Origin: Flavobacterium nackdongense
Lineage (GTDB): Bacteria > Bacteroidota > Bacteroidia > Flavobacteriales > Flavobacteriaceae
Length of the DNA stretch: 64,000 nt
Assembly (NCBI RefSeq): GCF_004355225.1
Contig: NZ_CP037933.1
Location: 3,906,001 to 3,970,000, forward strand
Direction: 5' to 3'
Shown here in pieces: positions 25,133 to 35,331 of the stretch (within the stretch, counting starts at the first letter, position 1; each line of letters begins with the position of its first letter). Both the position numbers and the translations under genes were made by a program. The notes beneath the pieces are model-generated. The model was given only the letters and a program-made list of their open reading frames with translations. It did not search any database and had not been told where the DNA came from.

Positions 25133-25870
25133 ATGCAAAAAATTATTTTCTTTTTTTTATTGATATTTACAGCTGGTCACGCCCAATCAAAGTCAACAGG
25201 AGTGGTATCGTTGAATGCCGATATGACGGCAAAATTGACGTTGGATAATCCAAGTTCAAAAGTGACCTTAGTAGTGACAGGTCCTGTCGATAAATGGTCG
25301 TCATTAAGCTTGGGGACAAGTTCGTCAACGACGAGTGGAGATGTTTATGTCTATACGGCATCGGTTACAACCAATATCAATATGTCATCTGCCCCAACAG
25401 AGCAATGGAAGACGATCTCAAATACCGTGGCAGCTGGTAAAAGAACAGTAACCTTGGAACGAACCTTAACCAATTCAGATTTAAATGATTTTCAACTGGG
25501 TTTTGACGCAACAAATTCAATTGATTTGGTTTGGTCACTTTCAGGTGCTGCTATTGCGACTGCTCCCAATCCAAACAGAGGTTCTACCACAGCTACTTTT
25601 ACTACTAATTTAGGGGTAGAAGAGGTCGCATTTGATGACAAAGTAATACTATATCCCAATCCATCTTCGAGCGAAGTGTTTATTAAAACCAAAACAAATT
25701 TATCTAGGGTTACTATTTACAGTCAAGCAGGAGCATTGGTAAAAACGGTGAAAATTAATGATAATGGCCTCGAGGCAAAAGTAAATGTGACTGATTTACC
25801 GAAAGCGCTTTACATTTTTGAATTGGAGAATGAAACCGAAAAATCCTGGAAACAGGTCCTAGTCAATTAA
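25133..25870 (+). CDS. Secreted T9SS protein with possible DOMON-like domain
   Basis: This 245-residue protein has a signal peptide (to about GHAQ, residue 18), one beta-rich domain of about 140 residues, and a T9SS type A sorting domain (LYPNPSSSEV...KQVLVN). The middle domain holds KLTLDN, a WSSLSLG segment, SGDVYVYTA and DFQLGFDATN. Their order is reminiscent of DOMON domains, which bind haem or sugars at the cell surface, but the match is weak and no haem ligand is certain. It lies 13 bases upstream of an esterase gene, so it is probably the first gene of the transcript that runs to 35331. It has no recognisable enzyme motif. A small surface glycan- or cofactor-binding protein is the best guess. 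Confidence 0.6.
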   Translation: MQKIIFFFLLIFTAGHAQSKSTGVVSLNADMTAKLTLDNPSSKVTLVVTGPVDKWSSLSLGTSSSTTSGDVYVYTASVTTNINMSSAPTEQWKTISNTVAAGKRTVTLERTLTNSDLNDFQLGFDATNSIDLVWSLSGAAIATAPNPNRGSTTATFTTNLGVEEVAFDDKVILYPNPSSSEVFIKTKTNLSRVTIYSQAGALVKTVKINDNGLEAKVNVTDLPKALYIFELENETEKSWKQVLVN

Positions 25871-25883
25871 TAGTTTATTAAGA

Positions 25884-27845
25884 ATGAAAATAGTAATAAA
25901 ATACTGTGCCCTTTTAGTTTCGTTGCTCTTTGTGACCTTATCTTTTGCTCAAATTAGACTTCCAAAGTTGGTGAGTAATGGCATGGTTTTGCAACGTGAT
26001 GCCAATCTTAAGATTTGGGGTTGGGCTGCGCCGAATGAAGCTATTGCAATAAATTTTATCAATTCAGATTATCAGGTTACTGCCAATGCATCAGGAAATT
26101 GGGAATTGAAATTACCTGCTTTAACAGCGGGTGGTCCTTATACTATGAAAATACAAGCGAGTAACACGATTGAAATCAATGATATTTTGGTTGGAGATGT
26201 CTGGCTTTGTTCCGGTCAATCGAATATGGCAATGGCAATGTCAGGTGTAGCGAGTACTTACCCGACCGATGTGAGCAATGCTACCAATGATAAAATTCGA
26301 AATTTTAATGTCCCCAGAGAATTCGAATTTACCACACCTAGAACCGATTTAAGTGATGGCTATTGGATGAAAGCCAATCCGACTTCTGTGTTGCAATTTT
26401 CGGCTGCTGCCTATTTTTTTGCAAAAGAACTTTACGCAAGAAATCCATCTGTTCCAATCGGTTTGATTCATTCCAGTTACGGAGGAACGCCTATTCACGC
26501 GTGGATGAGCGAAAAAGCTTTGAAGAATTTTCCAGAGACCATTGCTGAAATTCAATTGTTGAAAAATCCAACTTACGTGAACACTATTATCCAAAACGAT
26601 ATCAATCTTGAAAATAACTGGAATACTACTTTAAATAACAATGACTTAGGGATAAAAAACAATTGGAAATCAAACGCGACAGATACTTCGACTTGGTCGG
26701 ATATTACAGTAGGTTTTACCAAAAAGGATATCGGTTCGGTTTGGTATAAAAAGGACATTATGGTTAGTAGCCAAACCGCTTCAAACGCATCACTATTGCA
26801 GTTAGCCATTCTTATTGAAGCAGATTCGACTTACATTAACGGAAAACTGGTTGGACACACCAATAATCAATATGCCATAAGAAAGTATGACATTCCCGCC
26901 AATACATTGGTCGAAGGCAAAAACACGATTACGGTTCGACTTGTAAATAATAGTTTGACAGGTGGATTTTATGGCTCCATTTTTCAATTAATAGGTACGA
27001 ATGAAACCATTGATTTAAAAGGCAGTTGGAAAACCAAAGTGGGTTATGCTATGGCAACACTGCCAACGCCCGTGAATTTATTATGGAAACCAACCGCTTT
27101 ATACAATTCGATGATTGAACCTTTGAAAAATTATGCGCTGAAAGGAGCAATTTGGTACCAAGGCGAGGGGAATACCGGTAAACCAAGCCAGTACTCCATT
27201 TATTTAGGTTCGATGATCGAAGATTGGAGAAGCCTTTTTGCCAATCCAACGATGCCCTTTTTGTATGTTCAATTGCCCAATTATCAGGCGGCCGTAGCGA
27301 ATCCGGTCGAAAGTAATTGGGCGCTATTGAGAGAATCACAATTGAAGACCTTAGCAGTTCCCAACACAGGAATGGCCACAACCATTGATGTGGGAGATCC
27401 TAATAATCTTCATCCTGTATGGAAAAAACCAGTAGGAATCAGGTTGGCACTTGCCGCTGAAAGAGTTGCTTACAACAACCCACTACTAGTTTCATCTGGA
27501 CCAATGTATGAATCTGTGAAAATTGTGGGAAATACTATTGAGCTCACTTTTAATACATTGGGAAGTCCCTTGAAATTCAAATCAACTGGGACAGCAGTAG
27601 GAACTCATACCAATTTTGCCATTGCCGGAAGCAATAAAGTATTTTCTTGGGCTCAAGCCAAAATCGAAGGAAACAAAGTAATTGTTTGGAATGATGCCAT
27701 TCCGAATCCAGTAGCTGTTCGTTATGCTTGGGGGCAAAACCCTGCAGGTGAAAAATTATTTAACACTGAAGATTTACCAGCCTCACCATTCCGGACAGAT
27801 TCCTGGACGGTTGGAAAACAATATTTATTGATTAATTACAACTAG
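25884..27845 (+). CDS. Sialate O-acetylesterase-type (SASA/CE20-like) carbohydrate esterase with inserted jelly-roll domain
   Basis: This 653-residue secreted protein has a signal peptide ending LSFAQ. An N-terminal beta domain (SNGMVLQRD, WGWAAPNE) leads to the SGNH-type block LCSGQSNM with nucleophile Ser113. IWYQGEGN follows, and the catalytic His510 is in NLHPVW. A segment of about 140 residues (roughly 240-380) between the Ser and His blocks has the look of the galactose-binding jelly-roll found inserted in CE20 esterases. These enzymes remove acetyl groups from polysaccharide side sugars; sialic acid is not implied. No T9SS tail is present, so it is probably periplasmic. It sits in an operon with the 245-residue protein upstream and the 1981-residue protein 43 bases downstream. 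Confidence 0.85.
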   Translation: MKIVIKYCALLVSLLFVTLSFAQIRLPKLVSNGMVLQRDANLKIWGWAAPNEAIAINFINSDYQVTANASGNWELKLPALTAGGPYTMKIQASNTIEINDILVGDVWLCSGQSNMAMAMSGVASTYPTDVSNATNDKIRNFNVPREFEFTTPRTDLSDGYWMKANPTSVLQFSAAAYFFAKELYARNPSVPIGLIHSSYGGTPIHAWMSEKALKNFPETIAEIQLLKNPTYVNTIIQNDINLENNWNTTLNNNDLGIKNNWKSNATDTSTWSDITVGFTKKDIGSVWYKKDIMVSSQTASNASLLQLAILIEADSTYINGKLVGHTNNQYAIRKYDIPANTLVEGKNTITVRLVNNSLTGGFYGSIFQLIGTNETIDLKGSWKTKVGYAMATLPTPVNLLWKPTALYNSMIEPLKNYALKGAIWYQGEGNTGKPSQYSIYLGSMIEDWRSLFANPTMPFLYVQLPNYQAAVANPVESNWALLRESQLKTLAVPNTGMATTIDVGDPNNLHPVWKKPVGIRLALAAERVAYNNPLLVSSGPMYESVKIVGNTIELTFNTLGSPLKFKSTGTAVGTHTNFAIAGSNKVFSWAQAKIEGNKVIVWNDAIPNPVAVRYAWGQNPAGEKLFNTEDLPASPFRTDSWTVGKQYLLINYN

Positions 27846-27888
27846 AATTTACCGCATTTTATAAACAAACTACCAAACAGTATTTACT

Positions 27889-30800
27889 ATGAAAAAAACA
27901 AGACACTTCTTAACCGTATTCATTTTCTTAATTGGGCTTTTTGCGAATACTGCGATGGGGCAGAACGTTAACTATTTCTGGGGTGGTGGTGTCAATACCT
28001 CGTGGACGACGGCCGGAAACTGGTCAAAAACAGGTAGGTATATTCACACAGCTACTTTTGCGAGTGGAGATACAAATGTTATCATTGTTACTCCCAATCT
28101 TCAAGGTGCTGCGCCTTCTACAATTTTAGCGGTGGGTGATGCCATTGTTGGCCCAGGAATTCCCGTGGGTACAACTGTTACAGCTTTTAGCGCCGTTCCT
28201 GCTGTTGGAACAACTATCACGCTTAGTCAGCCAACTACCGCTGCAGGCACAGCGTCAATTATTCAGACGTATTTGAAATCGGGTAATGCCCCTAATAATG
28301 GTACCTCGCCTAATACTTCTACTGCTGTTATTGATAACGCTGCACTTAGCAGTCCTGTAGTTAGTACTACAGGTGCAGTAGCCAATGTTGTGTTATTGCG
28401 TAATAATTTTGGTTCCATTTCAGGGCCAACCTTGACAATCGATAATGGAGGAGTGCTAACAGTAACTAGTGTTTCTGCATCTCCTTTTTCAAATGCAGGG
28501 GGTAATATCGTAAACAATGGAACCTTGAGCATTACTACTACTAGCACTGCTGCTTCAACTGGTATAAATTGTATAGTTCCTACTGTTCCGCCTACTTCTG
28601 GAACAAACGAATATACTTATTCAGGTTCTGGTACTTTGAACGTTAATTTAAGTGCTTCAACTACGGCAAATAGCGCCTCTATAAATGTTACGTCTCTTAA
28701 TGCTTTTACTACCTATAAATTTCTATTTGATGGTCCTACTAACTTTACACTTGGTACAACTGCAACATCATATGCTATAAGAACAGTAGGTGGTACTGCA
28801 ATGTCACCAGTGATTATTGGCGGAGCTGGGTTTACATTGGGTAGTGTTTCTACTCCAGTAAGAGGAGGATTATTAAGTGTTGGTAATCAAAGTAACTTTA
28901 CCATTAATAGTGGAACTACTTTAGAAATGAATAGTGCAACTGGAAATACAACTACTGGTATTGTATTAGGTAGTAATGCTGTTGGTATTCCTACAAATTT
29001 TACTAATAATGGAACAATAAATATTTTTGGAGAAAGTCTCGGAAGCGGTATTAGTGCTGGTGTAACTACTACTGCAAATGCTCAAGATATAAGAATTAAT
29101 ATCGTAAACGGTGGTACTATAAATGTTGATTTAGCCTGTGTTACTCCATCAGTAACTAATCCAACTGGATTTGTATGGTCAGGTCAAGCAGCCTATCGAC
29201 AAGGTCAGGCGGGTCATTCGGGTTCAGCAGGTGTTTTCTTTACAAACAATGGTAGCGTAACCCTAAGAAATAGATCTACGGTAGCTTTATCTGGGTATGC
29301 TATTTGGGGTTCAGGAGCAGGTCAGCGTATGCCTACCTTATTCACCAACAATAGTACTGGTATTTTAAATATTGACGGTTCAATAAATTCTATTCCGCAA
29401 GGTTTTACACTTACTAATAACGGAACAGTAAATTCAAATAATTCAATAGCTGGTTTTGCCGGTTTAACTAACAATATAGGTGCGAGTATTAATTTCGGTA
29501 AAGCGCAAGCTATATTTACGGTTTTAGCAACTGCAGCCGCAACTGTAGGATCGACTTATAGAGATGGAAATTTAAATGTGTATACCATACGGACTACTAA
29601 AGTTAATGGAACAGGTTTGGAAATACTTGCCGAAACAGCTCCAATTGCAACAATTCCTGCAACTGGAACTCTTACGTTTGTAAGTGGTTCTGGAGACGCA
29701 ACTATTGATTATTCAGCAGTTAGTGGAATAAATACAACTGCAATATCCAATAATACTACAAATTCAGGGACAATTAGTACAGCTCAAGGAGGAGGTTTCG
29801 CTTTAAATACGATATCTTCAGCTACATTAACACTTGATGCAAATAGTATTATTGCTCCTGGAGGAGCATCAGGAAAAGGTATTACGGATTTTGCAAGAGC
29901 TTCTAACACGCTTTTAGGAAAATTGGCTATACAAGTTTCAGGTAACACATCTGCTGGTATTGATTACGACCAAATTACCAATTCCGGAACTAATGGAGGA
30001 TTTGATATATCAGCTGCAACATTAGAAATTACATCTTTATACACACCAAGCAGCAGTGCCGTAATTCCAATAGTAGTTGCATCTGGAACAGGCACTATTT
30101 CAGGTACTTTTGCAAGTGTAACTGGTCTAACACCTGGATGGACATTATCGTATGTTTCACCTACAGCAGTTAATTTAGTATATACTGTTATTACAATACC
30201 TACAATTTGGACAGGTGCTGCTGCCGATAATAATTTCTTTAACGAAGCCAACTGGAAAGACTCAGTGACTAATATTGTACCGGCTGCAAATACAATCAAT
30301 CCGGGTGCAAATATCAATTTACCATTACAAATAAATAGTGCGGCGGCTACTATTACAAGTGGGGCAATTCAATTTGGCAGTGGAAGCCTAACCATCAGTT
30401 CTGCAGACCTTACCGCTACATCATTTTCAGGAGGAACCGTAACGTTAAATGATGGTGCTTATGTTACATTGAGCAGTGCTACTCCGCTTCTTAATAATGT
30501 TCAAATCAACCTAACATCAGGAATTGGATGGATAAAAACACCAAATTATAACGCCCGAGCCGTTTCCGATAATAACATTGGACAGATAAAAGTGAATAAC
30601 ATTAATGCTATTTATGCCAATAATTTACGTTTGGATCATTACTACCTCAACGGCTGCGTGATAAGAGCAAATTTGGCTGCAACGACACCATTGACTGTTT
30701 ATGACAGTGCTAATTTGGGTGGCAGTTCGGCTGCAATTACAGTCAATACAATACATAGCGGCGATGCCATTGCCAATACGATGAACAACAAAATGGAGTC

Positions 30801-33800
30801 TTTTGTGCTTAAAAAAGGTTTTATGGTTACGATTGCAATAGAAAATGATGGTACAGGAAAAAGTAAAAATTTTATTGCGTCCGAAAGCGACTTAGTAATA
30901 AATGTACTTCCTCAAACATTACAAAATGCAATTTCTTTTATTAGAGTAATGCCGTGGAACTGGGTGACTAAAAAAGGTTTTAACGCACCCGTTGATGATA
31001 ACCTTAATGCTTCTTGGCGCTATCAATGGAATCCGAATCAAGCTACAACAATTGATCACGAATTTGCACCAATGGCTTGGGGACATACAAGTGCAAATGA
31101 TCCTGCGGATATTACATTATTGGTTGATAAATACAATAGCCCTTACGTAATGTCATTTAACGAACCTGACGATTGCGACGGACAATCTGGTCAGTATGGT
31201 AATTTGTGCCAAACAGATGTCGCCGTAGGATATCATAAAAACTTGATGAAAACAGGAATGCGAATCGTTTCTCCTGGGGGTAGAGAAGAAGCCCCTTTTG
31301 GGTGGCTTAAAACATTTTACGACAAGGTTACAGCTCAAGATGTTAGAGTAGATGTTATCGCTGTGCATTGGTACGATTGGGGCAGTAATCCGACTGTTAA
31401 TACCAATCCTACAGCTCTTCAAGTTTTTAACCGATTTAAAGCCTATCTTACTAATGTGCATAATTTATACGGCTTACCTATTTGGATAACAGAATTTAAT
31501 GCGAATCCTGCCCGTTCACAAGCTATTAATGCAGGCTTTTTAGAATTGGCTTTGCCTTATCTAGAAAGCTTAGACTATATCGAAAGATATTGTTGGTTTC
31601 CTTTTAATACGGGTACCCACTTTACTACAGGTTGGGACGAAGTTAACCGTGTACCAACCAATACAATTCCATCGTTAGTGGGTACTATTTACAAAAATAT
31701 TGACAATACAACGCCTGTAAATTCTAGTCCTTCGGTTCCTGAACCGACTTTAAATCAAGATAATAATCTAGATTTATCCAATAATCCAAATGTTGCCCTT
31801 AATAAACCTGCTACATCAAGTTCGGTATATCTTACCAATATTGCTTCCAATGCCGTAGATGGTGATACAACTAGTACGGATTCACGATGGCTAGTAGAAT
31901 TTGCAACCAAACCATTACCCGCTTGGCTTGAAGTAGATTTACAAGGTAGTTTTACCGTAGATAGTTTCCGCATTTTTGAAGGAGCAAATGCAGTAAGAAA
32001 CTTTGAGTTCCAAGTTTGGAATCCTGCCTTAAACGCCGGTGCAGGTGGTTGGTCAACCGCTTTAGCAGTTACAAATAATGCTAATACGCCAGCGGGGACT
32101 TTTAGAGCGATTACACCAGTCGCTACCACTAAAGTAAGACTATTAATTACGGGACACTATGACAGTGGTTATATCAGAATGTATGAGCTCGAAGTGTATG
32201 GTTTGAAGAACAATCCTACTTGGACAGGAGGAACAAGCGCTGCTTGGACTACTGCTACGAATTGGTCAACAGGAATCGTTCCAGATCAATTTTCTAATGT
32301 TTTAATTGCTGGAGGGGCAACTTTTCAACCGACAATTTCGACGACAACCACTATAAATTCTTTAGCCATTGCCACAGGAGCTACCTTAACAGTAACTGCC
32401 CCTAACTTTACCGTTAAAGGTACCATTGACAATGAAGGAACTATGAATATAGCAAACAATTCCAACCTATTGCAGGGAGAAGAATTTAACCCAAATACGG
32501 GTAATGTTAATATTACTAAGAGTAGCAGCGCATTGCAACGCTTGGATTATACGATATGGTCTTCGCCTGTTGAATCGCAAAATTTAGCAGCTTTCTCACC
32601 AGAAACTTCATTAAATCGTTTTTACAACTATAACGAAACGAGCAATTTATACAATGCAGTGGCCAATCCATCTACAACAGCGTTTGGATTAGCTGGCGGT
32701 ACTTTAATTCGTATGCCCAATACACATCCAACCACTCCAATGGTGTGGAACGGAACTTTTACAGGAATACCAAACAATGGTTCTATTAACAGGGTAGTGA
32801 CTTATAAAAATGTGGCTCCTTTTGGTTTCGGTTATAACATGATAGGAAACCCATATCCATCAACCCTAAATGCGCTTGCCTTTATCACTGCAAATGCTAC
32901 AAAAATTGAAAGTACCTTGTATTTTTGGAGAAAAACGAATGGCGCATTAGGTTCTGCCTACGCAACTTGGAATAGTAGTATTGGCGGAACAGCTTCTGGT
33001 GCTGGAAGTGAAGTGCCTAATGGTAATATTCAGGTGGGGCAAGGATTTTTCGTAAGAGCTAAACCTGGAACTAACCCGCTCGCTACCTCCTTTAATCAGA
33101 CCTTAACTTTTACCAATGAAATGCGTTTAGGAAATACCAGTACACAATTTTTCAAAACGAGACAAGAAACGAAAGACCGTCTCTGGTTAAATCTTACCAC
33201 GACAACAGGAGTTTTCAGCCAGGCTTTAATAGGGTATCTAAATGATGCGACTGTGGGAGTGGATGATTTTGATGGCAAATACATTAATGATAGTCCAATT
33301 GCTTTGACCTCGAATATTAACAACGAAGAATATACGATTCAGAGTCGTCCTTCATTTGACCCGAGCGATATCGTAGCTTTAAACTTCAAAACAGATGTCG
33401 CTGGAGAATACACGATCGCTTTAGACCATTTAGATGGCGTTTTTGCCAATGGCCAAGATGTGTATTTAGTAGACAGCAAAACAGGCGCTGAAGTAGACTT
33501 AAAAGTTGCAAGTCATACCTTTACAACCGCTTCTGGTGTGGACAATAGTAGATTTTCTTTGAAATACCAAAAAACATTGAAAGTGGATGCAACAGCATTT
33601 AACGAAAATAGTGTTAGAGTGTATAAAAACAACAGAACTATCTATGTTAATTCAGGTGCAGTTGCGATTTATAATGTAAAAGTATTTGACATTCAAGGAC
33701 GATTAATTGCTGAACAAAATAACCTAAAAGCCAATACAGCTACAATCAAAAATTTGAACACCGAAAATCAGGTCTTGATTGTAAAAATTACAGGTGAAAA

Positions 33801-33834
33801 TAACAGCGTTGTGTCCAAAAAAGTAATGTTTTAA
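27889..33834 (+). CDS. 1981-residue T9SS surface protein with an embedded GH128-like enzyme cassette
   Basis: Domains in order: signal peptide (to about 24, NTAMGQ); a long Thr/Ser/Asn-rich beta-repeat region (to about 770) like the 1227- and 808-residue proteins; a full GH128 cassette (774-1444) with N-terminal beta domain, beta-gamma-crystallin-like domain (NNKMES at 966-971), catalytic barrel with E1092 (FNEPDD) and E1202 (WITEF), and F5/8 module; then a C-terminal part (1445-1981) that follows the end of the 1227-residue protein closely and ends in a T9SS type C tail (VSKKVMF). The cassette equals the mature part of the enzyme at 22536 without its sorting tail. Both acid residues are kept, so it should be active, displayed on a long adhesin-like stalk. 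It is in one operon with the esterase before it and the fucosidase after it. Confidence 0.88.
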   Translation: MKKTRHFLTVFIFLIGLFANTAMGQNVNYFWGGGVNTSWTTAGNWSKTGRYIHTATFASGDTNVIIVTPNLQGAAPSTILAVGDAIVGPGIPVGTTVTAFSAVPAVGTTITLSQPTTAAGTASIIQTYLKSGNAPNNGTSPNTSTAVIDNAALSSPVVSTTGAVANVVLLRNNFGSISGPTLTIDNGGVLTVTSVSASPFSNAGGNIVNNGTLSITTTSTAASTGINCIVPTVPPTSGTNEYTYSGSGTLNVNLSASTTANSASINVTSLNAFTTYKFLFDGPTNFTLGTTATSYAIRTVGGTAMSPVIIGGAGFTLGSVSTPVRGGLLSVGNQSNFTINSGTTLEMNSATGNTTTGIVLGSNAVGIPTNFTNNGTINIFGESLGSGISAGVTTTANAQDIRINIVNGGTINVDLACVTPSVTNPTGFVWSGQAAYRQGQAGHSGSAGVFFTNNGSVTLRNRSTVALSGYAIWGSGAGQRMPTLFTNNSTGILNIDGSINSIPQGFTLTNNGTVNSNNSIAGFAGLTNNIGASINFGKAQAIFTVLATAAATVGSTYRDGNLNVYTIRTTKVNGTGLEILAETAPIATIPATGTLTFVSGSGDATIDYSAVSGINTTAISNNTTNSGTISTAQGGGFALNTISSATLTLDANSIIAPGGASGKGITDFARASNTLLGKLAIQVSGNTSAGIDYDQITNSGTNGGFDISAATLEITSLYTPSSSAVIPIVVASGTGTISGTFASVTGLTPGWTLSYVSPTAVNLVYTVITIPTIWTGAAADNNFFNEANWKDSVTNIVPAANTINPGANINLPLQINSAAATITSGAIQFGSGSLTISSADLTATSFSGGTVTLNDGAYVTLSSATPLLNNVQINLTSGIGWIKTPNYNARAVSDNNIGQIKVNNINAIYANNLRLDHYYLNGCVIRANLAATTPLTVYDSANLGGSSAAITVNTIHSGDAIANTMNNKMESFVLKKGFMVTIAIENDGTGKSKNFIASESDLVINVLPQTLQNAISFIRVMPWNWVTKKGFNAPVDDNLNASWRYQWNPNQATTIDHEFAPMAWGHTSANDPADITLLVDKYNSPYVMSFNEPDDCDGQSGQYGNLCQTDVAVGYHKNLMKTGMRIVSPGGREEAPFGWLKTFYDKVTAQDVRVDVIAVHWYDWGSNPTVNTNPTALQVFNRFKAYLTNVHNLYGLPIWITEFNANPARSQAINAGFLELALPYLESLDYIERYCWFPFNTGTHFTTGWDEVNRVPTNTIPSLVGTIYKNIDNTTPVNSSPSVPEPTLNQDNNLDLSNNPNVALNKPATSSSVYLTNIASNAVDGDTTSTDSRWLVEFATKPLPAWLEVDLQGSFTVDSFRIFEGANAVRNFEFQVWNPALNAGAGGWSTALAVTNNANTPAGTFRAITPVATTKVRLLITGHYDSGYIRMYELEVYGLKNNPTWTGGTSAAWTTATNWSTGIVPDQFSNVLIAGGATFQPTISTTTTINSLAIATGATLTVTAPNFTVKGTIDNEGTMNIANNSNLLQGEEFNPNTGNVNITKSSSALQRLDYTIWSSPVESQNLAAFSPETSLNRFYNYNETSNLYNAVANPSTTAFGLAGGTLIRMPNTHPTTPMVWNGTFTGIPNNGSINRVVTYKNVAPFGFGYNMIGNPYPSTLNALAFITANATKIESTLYFWRKTNGALGSAYATWNSSIGGTASGAGSEVPNGNIQVGQGFFVRAKPGTNPLATSFNQTLTFTNEMRLGNTSTQFFKTRQETKDRLWLNLTTTTGVFSQALIGYLNDATVGVDDFDGKYINDSPIALTSNINNEEYTIQSRPSFDPSDIVALNFKTDVAGEYTIALDHLDGVFANGQDVYLVDSKTGAEVDLKVASHTFTTASGVDNSRFSLKYQKTLKVDATAFNENSVRVYKNNRTIYVNSGAVAIYNVKVFDIQGRLIAEQNNLKANTATIKNLNTENQVLIVKITGENNSVVSKKVMF
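30199..30215. repeat. Direct repeat at left border of the GH128 cassette
   Basis: CCTACAATTTGGACAGG here corresponds to CCTACTTGGACAGG at 32215-32228 at the other border, differing by a 3-base gap. Both encode a WTG motif. The stand-alone enzyme at 22536 has TGGACAGG at the matching point (22611-22618). Confidence 0.65.
32215..32228. repeat. Direct repeat at right border of the GH128 cassette
   Basis: CCTACTTGGACAGG marks where the sequence returns to the part shared with the 1227-residue surface protein (WTGGTS module). It pairs with 30199-30215. Confidence 0.65.
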
Positions 33835-33849
33835 ATAATTTAAAAAGAA

Positions 33850-35331
33850 ATGAAAAAACACATCTTCTTTATACTATTTCTTAGTCTTAGTTTAAATCTT
33901 TGGTCGCAAAGCCAAAAGAAAGAAATGAATGCGCTACAAATTAGCCAAATTGAACGTGGCTACGGTATGTTTATTCATTTTGGTATCAACACATTCAACG
34001 AAATCGAGTGGTCTAAAGGGAATCTGCCTGCAACATCCTACAACCCTACTAATTTAGATTGCGATCAGTGGATAAAAACAGCGAAAGAAGCAGGATTTCG
34101 ATATGTAATTTTAATTACAAAACATCACGATGGTTTTTGCCTTTGGGATAGTAAATATACCGATTATGATGTAGCTTCATCACCAGTAAAAACGGATATT
34201 ATTGCCGAAGTTTCTAAAGCTTGTAAAAAATACGGCATTAAACTAGGATTGTATTATTCTTTATGGGATAGAAATTTCAAAGGATACAAAAGCGATGAAA
34301 AGTATAATTTGTATATGAAAAATCAATTGACGGAATTGATGACCAATTATGGCGAAATCTGTGAACTATGGTTCGATGGTGGTTGGGACAAAAAAGAAGC
34401 TTCTTGGGATATTCCGGCGGTTTATAAATATGTAAAAGAAATGCAACCCAACTGTCTTTTGACCGTAAATCATTGCATTGGCAAACCTGAAAATCGGTCT
34501 TCTAAAAAAGATCCTGTAGATTATCAATACGGAGACCCAATTCGCTACTTTCCGATCGATTTCAGAATAAAAGACCCAAATTTTGCCAGATGGGACGACC
34601 CTAAATATTATGAATTTGATAAAACGCTTTACTACCTGCCGTTCGAACACACCATTTGTCTTTCGGATCGATGGAACTGGTTCCAGAAGAAAAAAGCAAT
34701 TGCAGCAAGGCCAGTAGATGAACTAGAAGAACTCGTTTATTGGGGAACAGCCAATAATAATATTATGATTATCAATGTTCCACCAGACCAAACAGGACAA
34801 ATTAGAACCAACGAAAAGAATAGAATTTTTGAATTGGCAGACCGATTAGGAATTAGAGGCGGAAAAGGGAAATTACCAACAGGACCAATCAACTTAACCT
34901 TCAAACAAAAAATAGTAGCCAGTAGTGAAACAGCCAAGTTCGAAGCCGAAAAAGCAAACGATTATAGTATAGAAACGTTCTGGACCGCCAATGATTCTGT
35001 TGCCGATTTAGAGATTACATTTGACAATAAAGTAGTTTTTGATCGTGTGGTTTTGTTTGAAGAACCGGTGATGAAAGACTTGGGCGATAATTTTTCTAAA
35101 ATTCGAACTTTTAAAGTGCAGGAATATGAATTATTGTCTTATTCCAATGGCGCTTGGGATACTTTTTATACTGGAGATGTAATCGGAGCCACCAAAATAA
35201 TAAAACTACCGACGGAGATTAAAGCAGAAAAGATTAAATTAAAAATTCTAAAATCAAACGGTAATCCATCAATTAGTCATTTTTCGGTTTCCAAAGAATC
35301 TAGCAGAGGTGTCCGGAAGATTGTCAAATGA
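33850..35331 (+). CDS. GH29 alpha-L-fucosidase with C-terminal discoidin-like domain
   Basis: This 493-residue protein has a signal peptide ending LWSQ. The GH29 catalytic domain (about 25-345) holds MFIHFGINTF, ITKHHDGFCLWDS and the nucleophile Asp176 in LWFDGGW. A C-terminal beta domain (about 350-490) resembles F5/8 modules. GH29 enzymes release alpha-linked L-fucose; some members act on other sugars. No T9SS tail is present, so a periplasmic place is likely, acting on imported oligosaccharides. It follows the 1981-residue gene after 15 bases and ends the operon. Its last 8 bases overlap the end of the convergent LacI gene. Confidence 0.9.
   Translation: MKKHIFFILFLSLSLNLWSQSQKKEMNALQISQIERGYGMFIHFGINTFNEIEWSKGNLPATSYNPTNLDCDQWIKTAKEAGFRYVILITKHHDGFCLWDSKYTDYDVASSPVKTDIIAEVSKACKKYGIKLGLYYSLWDRNFKGYKSDEKYNLYMKNQLTELMTNYGEICELWFDGGWDKKEASWDIPAVYKYVKEMQPNCLLTVNHCIGKPENRSSKKDPVDYQYGDPIRYFPIDFRIKDPNFARWDDPKYYEFDKTLYYLPFEHTICLSDRWNWFQKKKAIAARPVDELEELVYWGTANNNIMIINVPPDQTGQIRTNEKNRIFELADRLGIRGGKGKLPTGPINLTFKQKIVASSETAKFEAEKANDYSIETFWTANDSVADLEITFDNKVVFDRVVLFEEPVMKDLGDNFSKIRTFKVQEYELLSYSNGAWDTFYTGDVIGATKIIKLPTEIKAEKIKLKILKSNGNPSISHFSVSKESSRGVRKIVK

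Noticed and set aside
25884..27845. Sialic-acid metabolism suggested by the sialate O-acetylesterase-type genes
   Set aside because: No sialidase, neuraminate lyase or N-acetylmannosamine genes are present; SASA-type enzymes commonly act on other acetylated sugars.
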